Assembly (NCBI GenBank): GCA_963759055.1
Contig: CAVWYD010000019.1
Coordinates: forward strand, 15,044 to 79,043
Length of the DNA: 64,000 bases
From: Thiosocius sp963759055
Lineage (GTDB): Bacteria; Pseudomonadota; Gammaproteobacteria; Chromatiales; Chromatiaceae
Direction: 5' to 3'
The notes below the pieces were generated by a model. It had not been told where the DNA came from and made no database searches. It saw only the letters and a list, made by a program, of their open reading frames with translations. Made by a program: the position numbers and the translations under genes. This document shows, one piece after another, positions 37,528 to 45,871 of the stretch (position 1 is its first letter; every line of letters begins with the position of its first letter).

Positions 37528-38080
37528 ACAGACGGTTACAGCGATGCCCGCCAGACTCCGCGCACTTCGAGCCGACATTACGACTCTTCCGCTTGACGCC
37601 ATTGTCAACGCGGCCAACCCGTCGCTGTTGGGAGGCGGCGGTGTCGACGGTGCCATCCATCGCGCTGCCGGGCCCGAATTGCTGGATGAATGCAGACGCC
37701 TTCATGGCTGCCGCACCGGTGATGCCAAACTCACCGCGGGCTACCGTCTTCCGGCCCGGTACGTGATCCATACAGTCGGCCCGGTGTGGCGGGGTGGCAC
37801 GCGCAGCGAGGCCCGGCTGCTGGCTTCCTGCTACGCACAAACGATGGATCTGGCAGCGAGGCACGGCATACGCACGCTCGCATTCCCAAGTATCAGCACG
37901 GGTGTCTACGGCTATCCAGTCGATCAGGCAGCAATGGTTGCGGTGGACACAGTCCGGTCATCTCTGCAGAAATACGACACTTTCGAAGAAATCATCTTCT
38001 GCTGTTTCTCGATGCACGATCTGCAGATTTATCAAAAGCTCCTGGGCAAAGGTGCCGACTGCCCCCCCGATCGCCACTAA
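37496..38080 (+). CDS. Macrodomain protein (O-acetyl-ADP-ribose deacetylase YmdB type)
   Basis: The 194-residue protein is a stand-alone macrodomain. It has the ADP-ribose-binding and catalytic loops IVNAANPSLLGGGGVDGAIH and LAFPSISTGVYGYP, as in YmdB/MacroD enzymes that remove ADP-ribose from proteins or deacetylate O-acetyl-ADP-ribose. An internal ATG at 37544 would give a form starting MPARLRALRADITTLP, closer to the usual MacroD length. No ADP-ribosyltransferase or toxin partner is recognised nearby. Confidence 0.9.
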   Translation: MSRSQLALPTEQTVTAMPARLRALRADITTLPLDAIVNAANPSLLGGGGVDGAIHRAAGPELLDECRRLHGCRTGDAKLTAGYRLPARYVIHTVGPVWRGGTRSEARLLASCYAQTMDLAARHGIRTLAFPSISTGVYGYPVDQAAMVAVDTVRSSLQKYDTFEEIIFCCFSMHDLQIYQKLLGKGADCPPDRH

Positions 38081-38162
38081 AGACACGAAATTGAGAAGCG
38101 CACCAGGCCGAAAGATCGCATAATGTTGCCGTCTGTCAGCGATACCGACCAAGGAGATTCCG

Positions 38163-38450
38163 ATGTCGAATGAAGGCTATCACGAGCCCATTGATGAACT
38201 ATCCGACACCACCCGAGACATGCATCGCGCAATCACCTCCCTGATGGAGGAACTGGAAGCGGTTGACTGGTACAACCAGCGAGTGGATGCCTGCAAGAAT
38301 GCTGAATTGAAAGCGATCCTCGCGCACAATCGTGACGAGGAGAAGGAGCATGCGGCCATGGTACTGGAGTGGATAAGACGCCAGGACCCCACATTCGACA
38401 AGGAACTGAAAGACTTCCTGTTTACCGATAAAGCAATTGCGCATGATTGA
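38163..38450 (+). CDS. Encapsulated-ferritin (EncFtn) family protein without shell gene
   Basis: The 95-residue helical protein closely matches the EncFtn ferroxidase: SLMEELEAVDWYNQRVDA, then ILAHNRDEEKEHAAMVLEWI. The diiron and entry-site residues known from the Rhodospirillum rubrum protein are all present at a constant offset of two (Glu29, Glu30, Glu32, Trp36, Glu60, His63). It ends soon after the core (LFTDKAIAHD), with no LTIGSLR-like targeting tail, and no encapsulin gene follows. A strong AAGGAG ribosome site precedes the ATG. Probably oxidises Fe(II). Confidence 0.88.
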   Translation: MSNEGYHEPIDELSDTTRDMHRAITSLMEELEAVDWYNQRVDACKNAELKAILAHNRDEEKEHAAMVLEWIRRQDPTFDKELKDFLFTDKAIAHD

Positions 38451-38551
38451 ACTGCTTCGGCGCTGTGATGAGACGGGCACGCTCGCGCAATGCCCTGAAA
38501 GCCGCATCTGCTGACTCGGGATGCCAGCCTTTTCGGGACCACCGGCTGCCG

Positions 38552-39067
38552 ATGTCTGAGTTCGCATCACTCGAATTGCACTACTTCGCCTACGGCTCGA
38601 ATATGTCCGTGCCACGCCTGCGCCAGCGCGTCCCCTCAGCACTGGCCCTGGGCGTTGCCGTTCTGTATGGGCATCGCCTCGTATTCCACAAGGCAGGTCG
38701 CGACGGCTCGGCCAAATGCGATATCGCTGTCACCATGCATCCAGCAGATGCTGTGTACGGAGTGCTGTACACATTGGACCCGAAGCACAAGACATTCCTG
38801 GACGAGGCAGAGGGCCTGGGCATGGGCTACGAGGTGAAGAACGTTGGTGTGCAGCGTGGCGATGGCAGCACCCTGGTCGCGTTCACTTACTGCGCCACCC
38901 GCATCGACCCGCAGCTGCAACCCTATTCCTGGTATCTTCATCACGTAATTCGGGGTGCGAAGGAGCACGAGCTTCCGGGGCATTACATCGTGTCAATTGC
39001 TTCGATTGACACGATCGATGACCCTGACCGTGATCGACACCAGATGGAACTGGCCATCTACGGTTGA
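38552..39067 (+). CDS. Gamma-glutamylcyclotransferase-fold protein
   Basis: The 171-residue protein has the signature YFAYGSNM (YGSNM substrate loop) near the N terminus, GVLYTLDPKHKTFLDEAEGL in the middle with the acidic catalytic residue, and an AIG2-like C terminus. Such enzymes release 5-oxoproline from gamma-glutamyl peptides. I took ATG 38552 (MSEFASLELHYFAYG); a start at 38447 would add 35 unrelated residues and overlap the EncFtn gene. Confidence 0.85.
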   Translation: MSEFASLELHYFAYGSNMSVPRLRQRVPSALALGVAVLYGHRLVFHKAGRDGSAKCDIAVTMHPADAVYGVLYTLDPKHKTFLDEAEGLGMGYEVKNVGVQRGDGSTLVAFTYCATRIDPQLQPYSWYLHHVIRGAKEHELPGHYIVSIASIDTIDDPDRDRHQMELAIYG

Positions 39068-39104
39068 GCAATCGGGTAAACAAAGGCACAGAGACGGCGC
39101 CAAA

Positions 39105-39572
39105 GTGATCAAGCGAAACATCGGCATTATCCTGACCATAGGTTTAGTGGTGCTTGCCTATTTATACGACCAGGGCCTGATTCCCGGTTATGGGTTCGAA
39201 ACGGGCAGCGTTCAGTCCGGCGACCAGCTATCAGATAGCGATCTGCGTAAGATCGCCGAGGCCTACCGGGCGCAGCGCAGCGATGTCCAGGTCAGGGGTG
39301 CGGGCACGGTGAAGAAGGTACTAAGAGACGACCTTGACGGCAGCCGGCACCAGCGGTTCCTGCTGCGGCTCGACAATAACCAGACGCTGCTGGTAGCCCA
39401 CAATATCGACCTCGCGCCGCGTATCGACAATCTGAGTGAAGGCGACCGAGTCACGTTTTTTGGCGAGTACGAGTGGAACAATCAGGGCGGCGTGTTGCAC
39501 TGGACCCATCATGACCCGGGCGGGCGGCACCCTGGCGGCTGGCTCAAGCATCAGGGCCGAACCTACCAATAG
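39105..39572 (+). CDS. DUF3465 exported or membrane-anchored protein
   Basis: The 155-residue product starts with a hydrophobic helix (IGIILTIGLVVLAYLYD). The DUF3465 core is HQRFLLRLDNNQTLLVAHNI, then EGDRVTFFGEYEWNNQGG and VLHWTHHDPGGRHPGGWLKH. The domain resembles an OB-fold, and its function is unknown. The start appears to be GTG at 39105. An in-frame ATG at 38955 lies inside the preceding gene and gives an unrelated N terminus. Confidence 0.8.
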   Translation: MIKRNIGIILTIGLVVLAYLYDQGLIPGYGFETGSVQSGDQLSDSDLRKIAEAYRAQRSDVQVRGAGTVKKVLRDDLDGSRHQRFLLRLDNNQTLLVAHNIDLAPRIDNLSEGDRVTFFGEYEWNNQGGVLHWTHHDPGGRHPGGWLKHQGRTYQ

Positions 39573-39617
39573 ATCATCACGGTGCGGGGGGTGCAGCCAC
39601 TTACCGCGCCGTCCGAC

Positions 39618-40310
39618 TCAGCACCAGCTCGGCTCACCCTCGATGTGCTTTGACGACATCAGTTCACGCAGATTCGAGGCAATGATGCGGTAACCCACAT
39701 TGCCATACAGCAGCTGACGACCGTCGTTGAACACGTAGGTCGGACTGCCGAGCACCCCATAGCTCTTGGCCAACTGTTCATCACGATGCAGTGCGGCATA
39801 TGCCTCACCGTTCTCAATCATCTCCATCACCGAGGCGACCGGAATACCTGTGTCGCCCAGCTGCTCGAGCAGGACAGGCAGGCTTGATATGTCTTTCGCC
39901 CGTTCGAAAAAGGCCGTGCGGGTTTGCGCCACAAGCTTGTCCAGCACCCCGCGCGCCTCGGGATTCGGGTCTTCATCGGCCCGCTCGAGGCCAAGACGAA
40001 GACTCACCGCCTTGAGAAAGACATGTGAGGTCGCACAACTTGTGGGGCGACAATCTGTCCAGACACCGCGGTGCAGGCGTGTATGTTCCCATCGTTCGCA
40101 GACCTCATGCATCTGACGCGCAAAACTCTCGAAGCCGCCCTTGTCCTTCCAGCCTTCACCGATCCGGGTCTGCGTATCCGCAAACAGCGGCACAAAGCGT
40201 TGCCGGACAAGAATCTCGCCAGCAAACTCCCGCTGCAGCTCGTCGAGCCGGATTTGACCGCCATAGGCCCACACGCACAGCACATCGGAAAAATAATCGA
40301 TCGTGATCAC
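39618..40310 (-). CDS. DsbA-family (FrnE/2-hydroxychromene isomerase-like) thioredoxin-fold protein
   Basis: The 230-residue protein starts MITIDYFSDVLCVWAYGGQI and has the DsbA/FrnE-like helical insert and the cis-Pro segment YGVLGSPTYVFNDG. The expected CxxC is reduced to CVWA, so classical disulfide exchange is unlikely. Other cysteines occur at DCRPTSCATSH and as the last residue. It lacks a signal peptide, so it is cytosolic. It may act as an isomerase or glutathione-linked enzyme. It is convergent with the DUF3465 gene. Confidence 0.8.
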   Translation of the reverse strand: MITIDYFSDVLCVWAYGGQIRLDELQREFAGEILVRQRFVPLFADTQTRIGEGWKDKGGFESFARQMHEVCERWEHTRLHRGVWTDCRPTSCATSHVFLKAVSLRLGLERADEDPNPEARGVLDKLVAQTRTAFFERAKDISSLPVLLEQLGDTGIPVASVMEMIENGEAYAALHRDEQLAKSYGVLGSPTYVFNDGRQLLYGNVGYRIIASNLRELMSSKHIEGEPSWC

Positions 40311-40396
40311 GCCTGGACCTTATCCCTTTCTGTCGGCTGACTTAGCCAGCCGGAAACCGATTGACAAGATAGCAGGGCCATTCCTGACGGAATCGA

Positions 40397-42640
40397 TCAG
40401 CTGCCCACCGCGCGGACGGCGCCGACGGAGGCGGTCGGCTCCCCGGATTCCGACTCCGACAGCCTGTCGCCCGATATCTCCACATAAGCGCGGTAGCGTT
40501 GGCGGATGTTGCGTACATAACTGACCGGCTCTATCCCGCGTACATAGCCATACCGCGCCTTGCTTGCATACTTCTTCTTCGACAGCAGCAACATCGCCTT
40601 TTCGGCATTGCCGAACCAGCGATCGCCGTCCCAGCCCTGCTGGCGCGCCAGCCTGCGTGCATCCTCGACATGACCGTGGCCCGCATTGTAGGCCGCCAGG
40701 GTAAACCACATACGCTCATTGAACGGGAGCGTGGGTTCGAAGCGATTGCGCACCCAGTCCAGGTATTTGACCCCGGCGTGAATGCCGTCTTCCGGCTTCT
40801 TTATTTTTTTGAAACCCATGAACTTCGCGGTACGAGGCATGACCTGCAAAAGCCCCTGCGCACCGGCAAAGGATTCGGCTTTGGGATCAAAACGGCTTTC
40901 CTGGTACATCTGCGCGGCAATCAGCCGCCAGTCGAAACCGTACTTTTCAGCGTACTTTTGCATGGCTTCGTCGTAAGGCGAGAGACCGCCGCCCTCTACA
41001 CCGCCAAGTCGGCCAGCCGCAAGATTGCGGATATTGCGCTTATTGGTGAAATATTTCTTGTACAGAATGTTGTAAGTGACCCCTTTGTACTGCTCCTTGA
41101 TAAAACGGTTCAGGGCAGCCAGCAGCTTCTTGTTTTCCGCACGCACAGCGACCGCGTGCGCACGGTCATCACTCAGCTTGAATCCTGACTTGACGGGCAG
41201 GCCTCGCGCCAGTTCTATATCCAGAAGATGGCCGTCGGCGACGGTTGCGTCTATCTCACCGGACGCCACAAGCTCGATGAGTTCTTCGGTCTCCATGTCT
41301 TCCGGGGCCGGCTCGATCTTGAAACTTGCCCCCTTTTGCTGCAGAGCGAGCAGATCCTGCCAGTAGGGACTGGAGCGTCTTACCGTGATCGCACGACCTT
41401 CCAGACGGGCCGCACAGTCGAGTTCATCATCTGCACGCACCACCAGGTGACGCGGGGCAAAATGGTAGGGCCTGGAAAACGCGATGCCACTTGCACTGAA
41501 TTCATCATTCGGTTCGAGGAAACCGGCGGCCACATCAGCCCGCCCTTCCTGCAGCCACTCCAGTAGCTGCGCATGCGTATCTGGAACGATCACCTCGAGT
41601 CGCAGCTTGTTTGCCTCGGCAAACGCCTTGGCCAGCTCGTATTCGAAGCCGTGCAATTCGCCCTTGTAAAGAAAGTAGGAAGCCGCATTGTTGCGCAGAA
41701 GCACCCGCAGAACCCTGCGCTTTCTGATCCCGTCGAGGCCATCCGTATGGCGCGACTGTTCGTCTTCGGCCAGAAATTCAAGGTGCAGAAACTTGTTCAG
41801 TGCGGCCTGCAGTTGTTTGGCATCAGGACGGATACCCCACGCGATGTCGTCGGTGCCCGAAAGCTCGAAAGCCACCTTGATATCATCGCGATAAGACAGG
41901 TACATGGCGGCGATATTGCTGTCTCGTATGCTCGCATCGATCCGCCCGGCGGCAACCTCGTCAAGCTCGTCCTCATCGGACATCCCCGGCGGACGTTCAA
42001 CCAACTCGATCCCCGGGTAGACCTTGCGCATTGATTCAAGCCGTTCCCAGAAAGAAGAACCACGATTGACCATCACGCGCTTGCCGTCCAGGTCCTCTTT
42101 ACCACCGATACCGTCCTGCGAAGCGGCCACCAGCACCTGCTGCCGCACGTTGGTCAGCGGCACCGAGAAAGCAATCTGCTTGCGCCGGTTCTCGGTGATA
42201 GTGAGGTTGGCGGCGATGATATCGCCCCTGCCTTCGAGCAGCGATGGAATCAGATCGGTGAATTTCTCCACCACGACCAGCTCGGATTCAAGACCCTGCA
42301 TCCGGGCAAAGTCCGCAGCGGCTTCATGTTGTGCCTCGACCGGCCAACCCACGCGCGGCAGATAAAATACGCCGCCAATATTGGCCGCGATCAGGATACG
42401 AAGCTTTCCGCGGTCCTTGAGCGTCTTCAGGTCCCCGGTAAAGACCGCCGGCACATCCGGTTCCTCTGACTGCTCCGATTCTTCCTGCTGTTCCGGTTCT
42501 ACCAACAGCTGCCGGTAGGATGCCGCGGAACCGGCGGTAGCCTCCACAACATCCAGCGCCGTCTCCTCACTGCAGGCGGCGAGCACCAGAAGCGCGGAAA
42601 ACAGGATGCAGCATCGCGGCAGAAATCGTCGAAAACGCAA
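40397..42640 (-). CDS. MltF-like lytic transglycosylase lipoprotein with two solute-binding domains
   Basis: The 747-residue protein has a lipoprotein signal ending in the lipobox LVLAAC. Two consecutive family-3 solute-binding domains follow (first from GKLRILIAANIGG, second from RRVLRVLLRNNAASYFLYKG). The C-terminal lytic transglycosylase domain has the catalytic Glu in QMYQESRFDPKA and the GAQGLLQVMPRTA and YNAGHGHVEDAR motifs. MltF has only one binding domain, so this is a longer architecture. It should be anchored to the outer membrane and cut murein glycan strands in response to bound ligand, probably a muropeptide (inference). Confidence 0.9.
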   Translation of the reverse strand: MRFRRFLPRCCILFSALLVLAACSEETALDVVEATAGSAASYRQLLVEPEQQEESEQSEEPDVPAVFTGDLKTLKDRGKLRILIAANIGGVFYLPRVGWPVEAQHEAAADFARMQGLESELVVVEKFTDLIPSLLEGRGDIIAANLTITENRRKQIAFSVPLTNVRQQVLVAASQDGIGGKEDLDGKRVMVNRGSSFWERLESMRKVYPGIELVERPPGMSDEDELDEVAAGRIDASIRDSNIAAMYLSYRDDIKVAFELSGTDDIAWGIRPDAKQLQAALNKFLHLEFLAEDEQSRHTDGLDGIRKRRVLRVLLRNNAASYFLYKGELHGFEYELAKAFAEANKLRLEVIVPDTHAQLLEWLQEGRADVAAGFLEPNDEFSASGIAFSRPYHFAPRHLVVRADDELDCAARLEGRAITVRRSSPYWQDLLALQQKGASFKIEPAPEDMETEELIELVASGEIDATVADGHLLDIELARGLPVKSGFKLSDDRAHAVAVRAENKKLLAALNRFIKEQYKGVTYNILYKKYFTNKRNIRNLAAGRLGGVEGGGLSPYDEAMQKYAEKYGFDWRLIAAQMYQESRFDPKAESFAGAQGLLQVMPRTAKFMGFKKIKKPEDGIHAGVKYLDWVRNRFEPTLPFNERMWFTLAAYNAGHGHVEDARRLARQQGWDGDRWFGNAEKAMLLLSKKKYASKARYGYVRGIEPVSYVRNIRQRYRAYVEISGDRLSESESGEPTASVGAVRAVGS

Positions 42641-43022
42641 TAGTCTCTCAACCGATTCGTGGCAAACCTGTGGCTGAGTATAACGGCTAAAACGCCCATG
42701 CCGAGCGCTGACTGGGGTTGATGCAAGTCAATGAAGTAAATAAGAATTTGATGATTGTTCTTTTGTGACGGACCGCATTCCTGACCCGGTATTTTTGGGA
42801 AACCCGGTCGTTATTCAAAGGCACCGTCGTGGTTGGCAGGAGACCAGGGAAACGGCAGAATTCAATCATGGGCCGGGCTATAGCGCCTGCCCGGGGCTTT
42901 CTGCAGTTGGCTGGTGCCGTTGAGGATCCATTGCTCGGCCGCTCCTCGCTTGGTCATCTGCCCGGACACGGGTATAGATGCGGCGACCATCGTGCTGTGC
43001 AACCGAGACGAAACGGAATCTG
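42641..43022. other. Divergent intergenic region
   Basis: About 380 bases between the MltF-like gene (minus) and the ABC permease gene (plus). A 64-codon frame at 42829-43023 has low-complexity content and no support. No solute-binding protein gene is present here, which is notable for an ABC import operon. Confidence 0.4.
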
Positions 43023-44717
43023 ATGATCAAACGGCAGGAAAGGAGTTGGAAGCGTGGCGCGCTGGCGCTGGTCCTGCTGGCCGTGTTGAGCCTGTTGGTC
43101 ATCATGCCCCTGGCTGTGCTGTTTGGCGGCATCCTGCCGGGCGATGTGACAGAACTGGAACTGTTGCGTGAACTGCTGCGCGGCGCGCCGGTGCAACATG
43201 CCATTCTGCGCACCTTCGCGGTAGCCCTGCTCGCCTGTGGACTTGCAAGTCTGATCGCTATACCGCTCGCCTTCGCGGGCGTCCGGGCGGGCAAGCCTGC
43301 GCGGATCATGATCCAGATCTTCGGATTCCTGCCCCTGACAATGCCGCCGTTTGTCGGTGCGGCCGTGCTGCGAAACTTCACCGACGCCCTCGCCCAGGCA
43401 GATGCTACGCAGTGGCTGCCTGCCTTGAATATCCGAGGCAGCCACCTGGCGCTGATTCTGATCTTCGCCCTGCACTATCTGCCGTTCATCCTGTTCAGCC
43501 TGATGGCCGGGCTGATGCGTATCGATCGATCGCTCGCAGAGAGCGCGCGCAATCTCGGTGCCAGTCGTATTTTTGTCTGGCATCGCATCACCCTGCCCCT
43601 GGCCACGCCGGCCTATGTCATAGGTGCCAGCCTGATGATGTTGCGGATCTTTGAAGACGTAGGTACCCCACTGATGCTTGGGATCGAGGGCATGCTGGCA
43701 CCACAGATCGTCTTGCGCGCCGGAATTGGCGACCTTTCCGATCCAATGCTCGGCATCAGCGCCCTGGTGCTGTTGGCTGCCTCCATCGTCATTACACTGC
43801 TCGCATGGTCCGCTCTCGCCGATCCGTTCGCCACGACCGGAAAGGAATGCAACAGTCAGCCGACTCGGTGGCGGGGTGGATCCGGCAGCGCGACAATCAC
43901 ACTTGCCGTGTTGCCTGGACTCGGCATGCTCGCCTTGGGGCCTCACGTGTGGCTGGTATTGATGTCAGTCACAACCGCCTGGTCCGACAACCTGATGCCG
44001 CTCGCGGTTGACGCGGGCAGCTACAGGCAACTGCTGGATGCCGCGCTCCCCGGCTTGAAGAAGACATTTGCCTATGCAGCGGCGGCGGGCATGCTGACCC
44101 TGTTGCTGGGCAGCGTATTCGGTTCGCTGACCCGATCCCCGGGTCCAATCAGCCGCATCACCCGTCTCGCCACGACTTCGCTGTTCGCTGTCCCCGGCCT
44201 CGTCCTTGCACTCGCCTATGCGCGAACGCAGGATATGCTCGATCCGCAGCTGAGTGGCTGGCCCGGCCTTGCTTGGCTGGCCCTGATACTCGTCGTCGCA
44301 CTCAAACAACTACCCCTTGCCCAGCACCTTGTAGTCCGGCGGCTGCGCAAGCTGCATTCCGGCGAGCTGTATTCGGCACGCAGCCTGGGCGCTTCAGGAA
44401 TCAGCACTGGCCTGCGAATCGGACTGCCATCGATAACCGCTGTCCTGGCTGCCATATTCCTCCTGGGCAGCACAGCTGCACTGGTCGAACTTTCTGCGGT
44501 GCTGTTGTTGATCCAGGATCCTGATGCGCCGCTCGCACTCAGCCTTTTCCAGTCGATGCTGTCACCCGTTGATGTCCAGACGGCAGCGACCCAGGGGGTA
44601 TTGATGGTCGCCCTGACGTCGACGATGCTGTTGACGCTCTACGGGTTCCTGCGCAGACGTTGCTACGATCCCCAACCACCCAGGTCGCGCAAGCCCTCCG
44701 TCGCAAGGAGTACGTAA
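43023..44717 (+). CDS. ABC transporter permease, fused double domain (FbpB/ThiP-like)
   Basis: The 564-residue protein has about 12 transmembrane helices in two homologous halves. Each half carries an EAA coupling loop, ESARNLGASRIFVWHRITLP and the more divergent LYSARSLGASGISTGLRIGL, as in iron(III) and thiamine importers of the FbpB/ThiP type. The ATG at 43023 fits the membrane start (MIKRQERSWKRG). The stop codon overlaps the ATPase start (TAATG). No binding-protein gene is adjacent, so the substrate cannot be named. Confidence 0.87.
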   Translation: MIKRQERSWKRGALALVLLAVLSLLVIMPLAVLFGGILPGDVTELELLRELLRGAPVQHAILRTFAVALLACGLASLIAIPLAFAGVRAGKPARIMIQIFGFLPLTMPPFVGAAVLRNFTDALAQADATQWLPALNIRGSHLALILIFALHYLPFILFSLMAGLMRIDRSLAESARNLGASRIFVWHRITLPLATPAYVIGASLMMLRIFEDVGTPLMLGIEGMLAPQIVLRAGIGDLSDPMLGISALVLLAASIVITLLAWSALADPFATTGKECNSQPTRWRGGSGSATITLAVLPGLGMLALGPHVWLVLMSVTTAWSDNLMPLAVDAGSYRQLLDAALPGLKKTFAYAAAAGMLTLLLGSVFGSLTRSPGPISRITRLATTSLFAVPGLVLALAYARTQDMLDPQLSGWPGLAWLALILVVALKQLPLAQHLVVRRLRKLHSGELYSARSLGASGISTGLRIGLPSITAVLAAIFLLGSTAALVELSAVLLLIQDPDAPLALSLFQSMLSPVDVQTAATQGVLMVALTSTMLLTLYGFLRRRCYDPQPPRSRKPSVARST

Positions 44718-45805
44718 TGACGAACACAGAGCCGGCCAGCCTCGAACTACGCAGTCTCGACGTTACCATCAACCATCATCAGATCCTGCGCGACATCGAT
44801 CTGAGCATCCTGCCGGGCGAGCTGTTCGTGCTGCTTGGCGGCGCAGGCGCAGGAAAGTCGACCCTGCTGCGCGCATTCGCCGGGCTGGACCCGATCAGTT
44901 CAGGCGAACTTTGGATAGACGACCGCGAGATCACGCATGAGGCAGTGAACCGGCGGGGGGTTGCGCTGATGCTGCAGTCGTTCCCCCTGTGGACGCATAT
45001 GAACGTGGCAAGGAACGTCGCATTCGGACTCAGGCAAGAGGGGCTGAAGAGATCCGAGATCCGCGCACGGGTCGAAGAGGAACTCGCGATTTTCGGCTTG
45101 AGCGACTTCTATCACCATCTCCCCGGGCAGCTCTCAACCAGCCAGCAGCAGCGTGTCGCACTGGCGCGAACCCTGATCGGCGGCGCCCGGGTGAAACTCT
45201 TGGACGAGCCATTCAGTGCCCAGGATGCGCAGCTGCGCGAACGCCTGGCAGGCGCCCTGAAGAAACGTCAGCAGCAATCTGCCATCACCACTCTGCTTAC
45301 CACGCAGGACCGTCGTGAAGCCCTGCGGATTGCGGACCGCATTGCCCTGATCTACGAGGGCGAACTGCAACAGATCGGCACACCGATGGAGCTTTATGAC
45401 AGCCCACGCAATCGCTACGTGGCGGAGTACATGGGCAGCGCCAATCTGATCGACGGTGAGATCGAATATGCGGGTGATCAACCCCTGTTTCGCACCACCA
45501 ATGGCATCGTCATCCCTTTGTTCGACCATTTGGTCAAGCGCGCACGCACCGGTTCAGCGATGTTCCGCCCGCATGACCTGCATATCGTGAGCCGCGACCA
45601 GGAACCCTTCGGCGATCAGATTCGATTTAACGGCCGCGTCGAGCAGGTCGAGTTCCTCGGGGATACCGTGCGTTACTGCATCGACATAGCCGGCGAGGTA
45701 GTGTGGATGGATCTCGCCCGCGGATGTGGAAAAATGAGTCTGGATATCGGCGACCAGGTTGTCGTGGGACTGGATCCGGCCCATATCCGCATCCTCGAAA
45801 ACTGA
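44717..45805 (+). CDS. ABC transporter ATP-binding protein with altered signature motif
   Basis: The 362-residue protein has a complete Walker A (GGAGAGKST, 41-49), Q-loop (Gln87), Walker B (KLLDEP) and a C-terminal TOBE-like domain, as in FbpC/PotA-type importers. The ABC signature is LSTSQ (139-143) instead of LSGGQ, and the switch histidine is replaced by Gln197 (TTQDRREAL where TxH is expected). An AAGGAG ribosome site lies upstream within the end of the permease gene. Confidence 0.9.
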   Translation: MTNTEPASLELRSLDVTINHHQILRDIDLSILPGELFVLLGGAGAGKSTLLRAFAGLDPISSGELWIDDREITHEAVNRRGVALMLQSFPLWTHMNVARNVAFGLRQEGLKRSEIRARVEEELAIFGLSDFYHHLPGQLSTSQQQRVALARTLIGGARVKLLDEPFSAQDAQLRERLAGALKKRQQQSAITTLLTTQDRREALRIADRIALIYEGELQQIGTPMELYDSPRNRYVAEYMGSANLIDGEIEYAGDQPLFRTTNGIVIPLFDHLVKRARTGSAMFRPHDLHIVSRDQEPFGDQIRFNGRVEQVEFLGDTVRYCIDIAGEVVWMDLARGCGKMSLDIGDQVVVGLDPAHIRILEN

Positions 45806-45871
45806 GGTCCGCGCAGCCAAGGCATCTGCTAGCCTTGCGCGATCAACCGGCAGGGGCCTTTTTGTATCGTG

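Noticed and set aside
42829..43023. 64-codon plus-strand frame before the ABC permease
   Set aside because: No ribosome site or homologous look; it appears to be promoter-region sequence.
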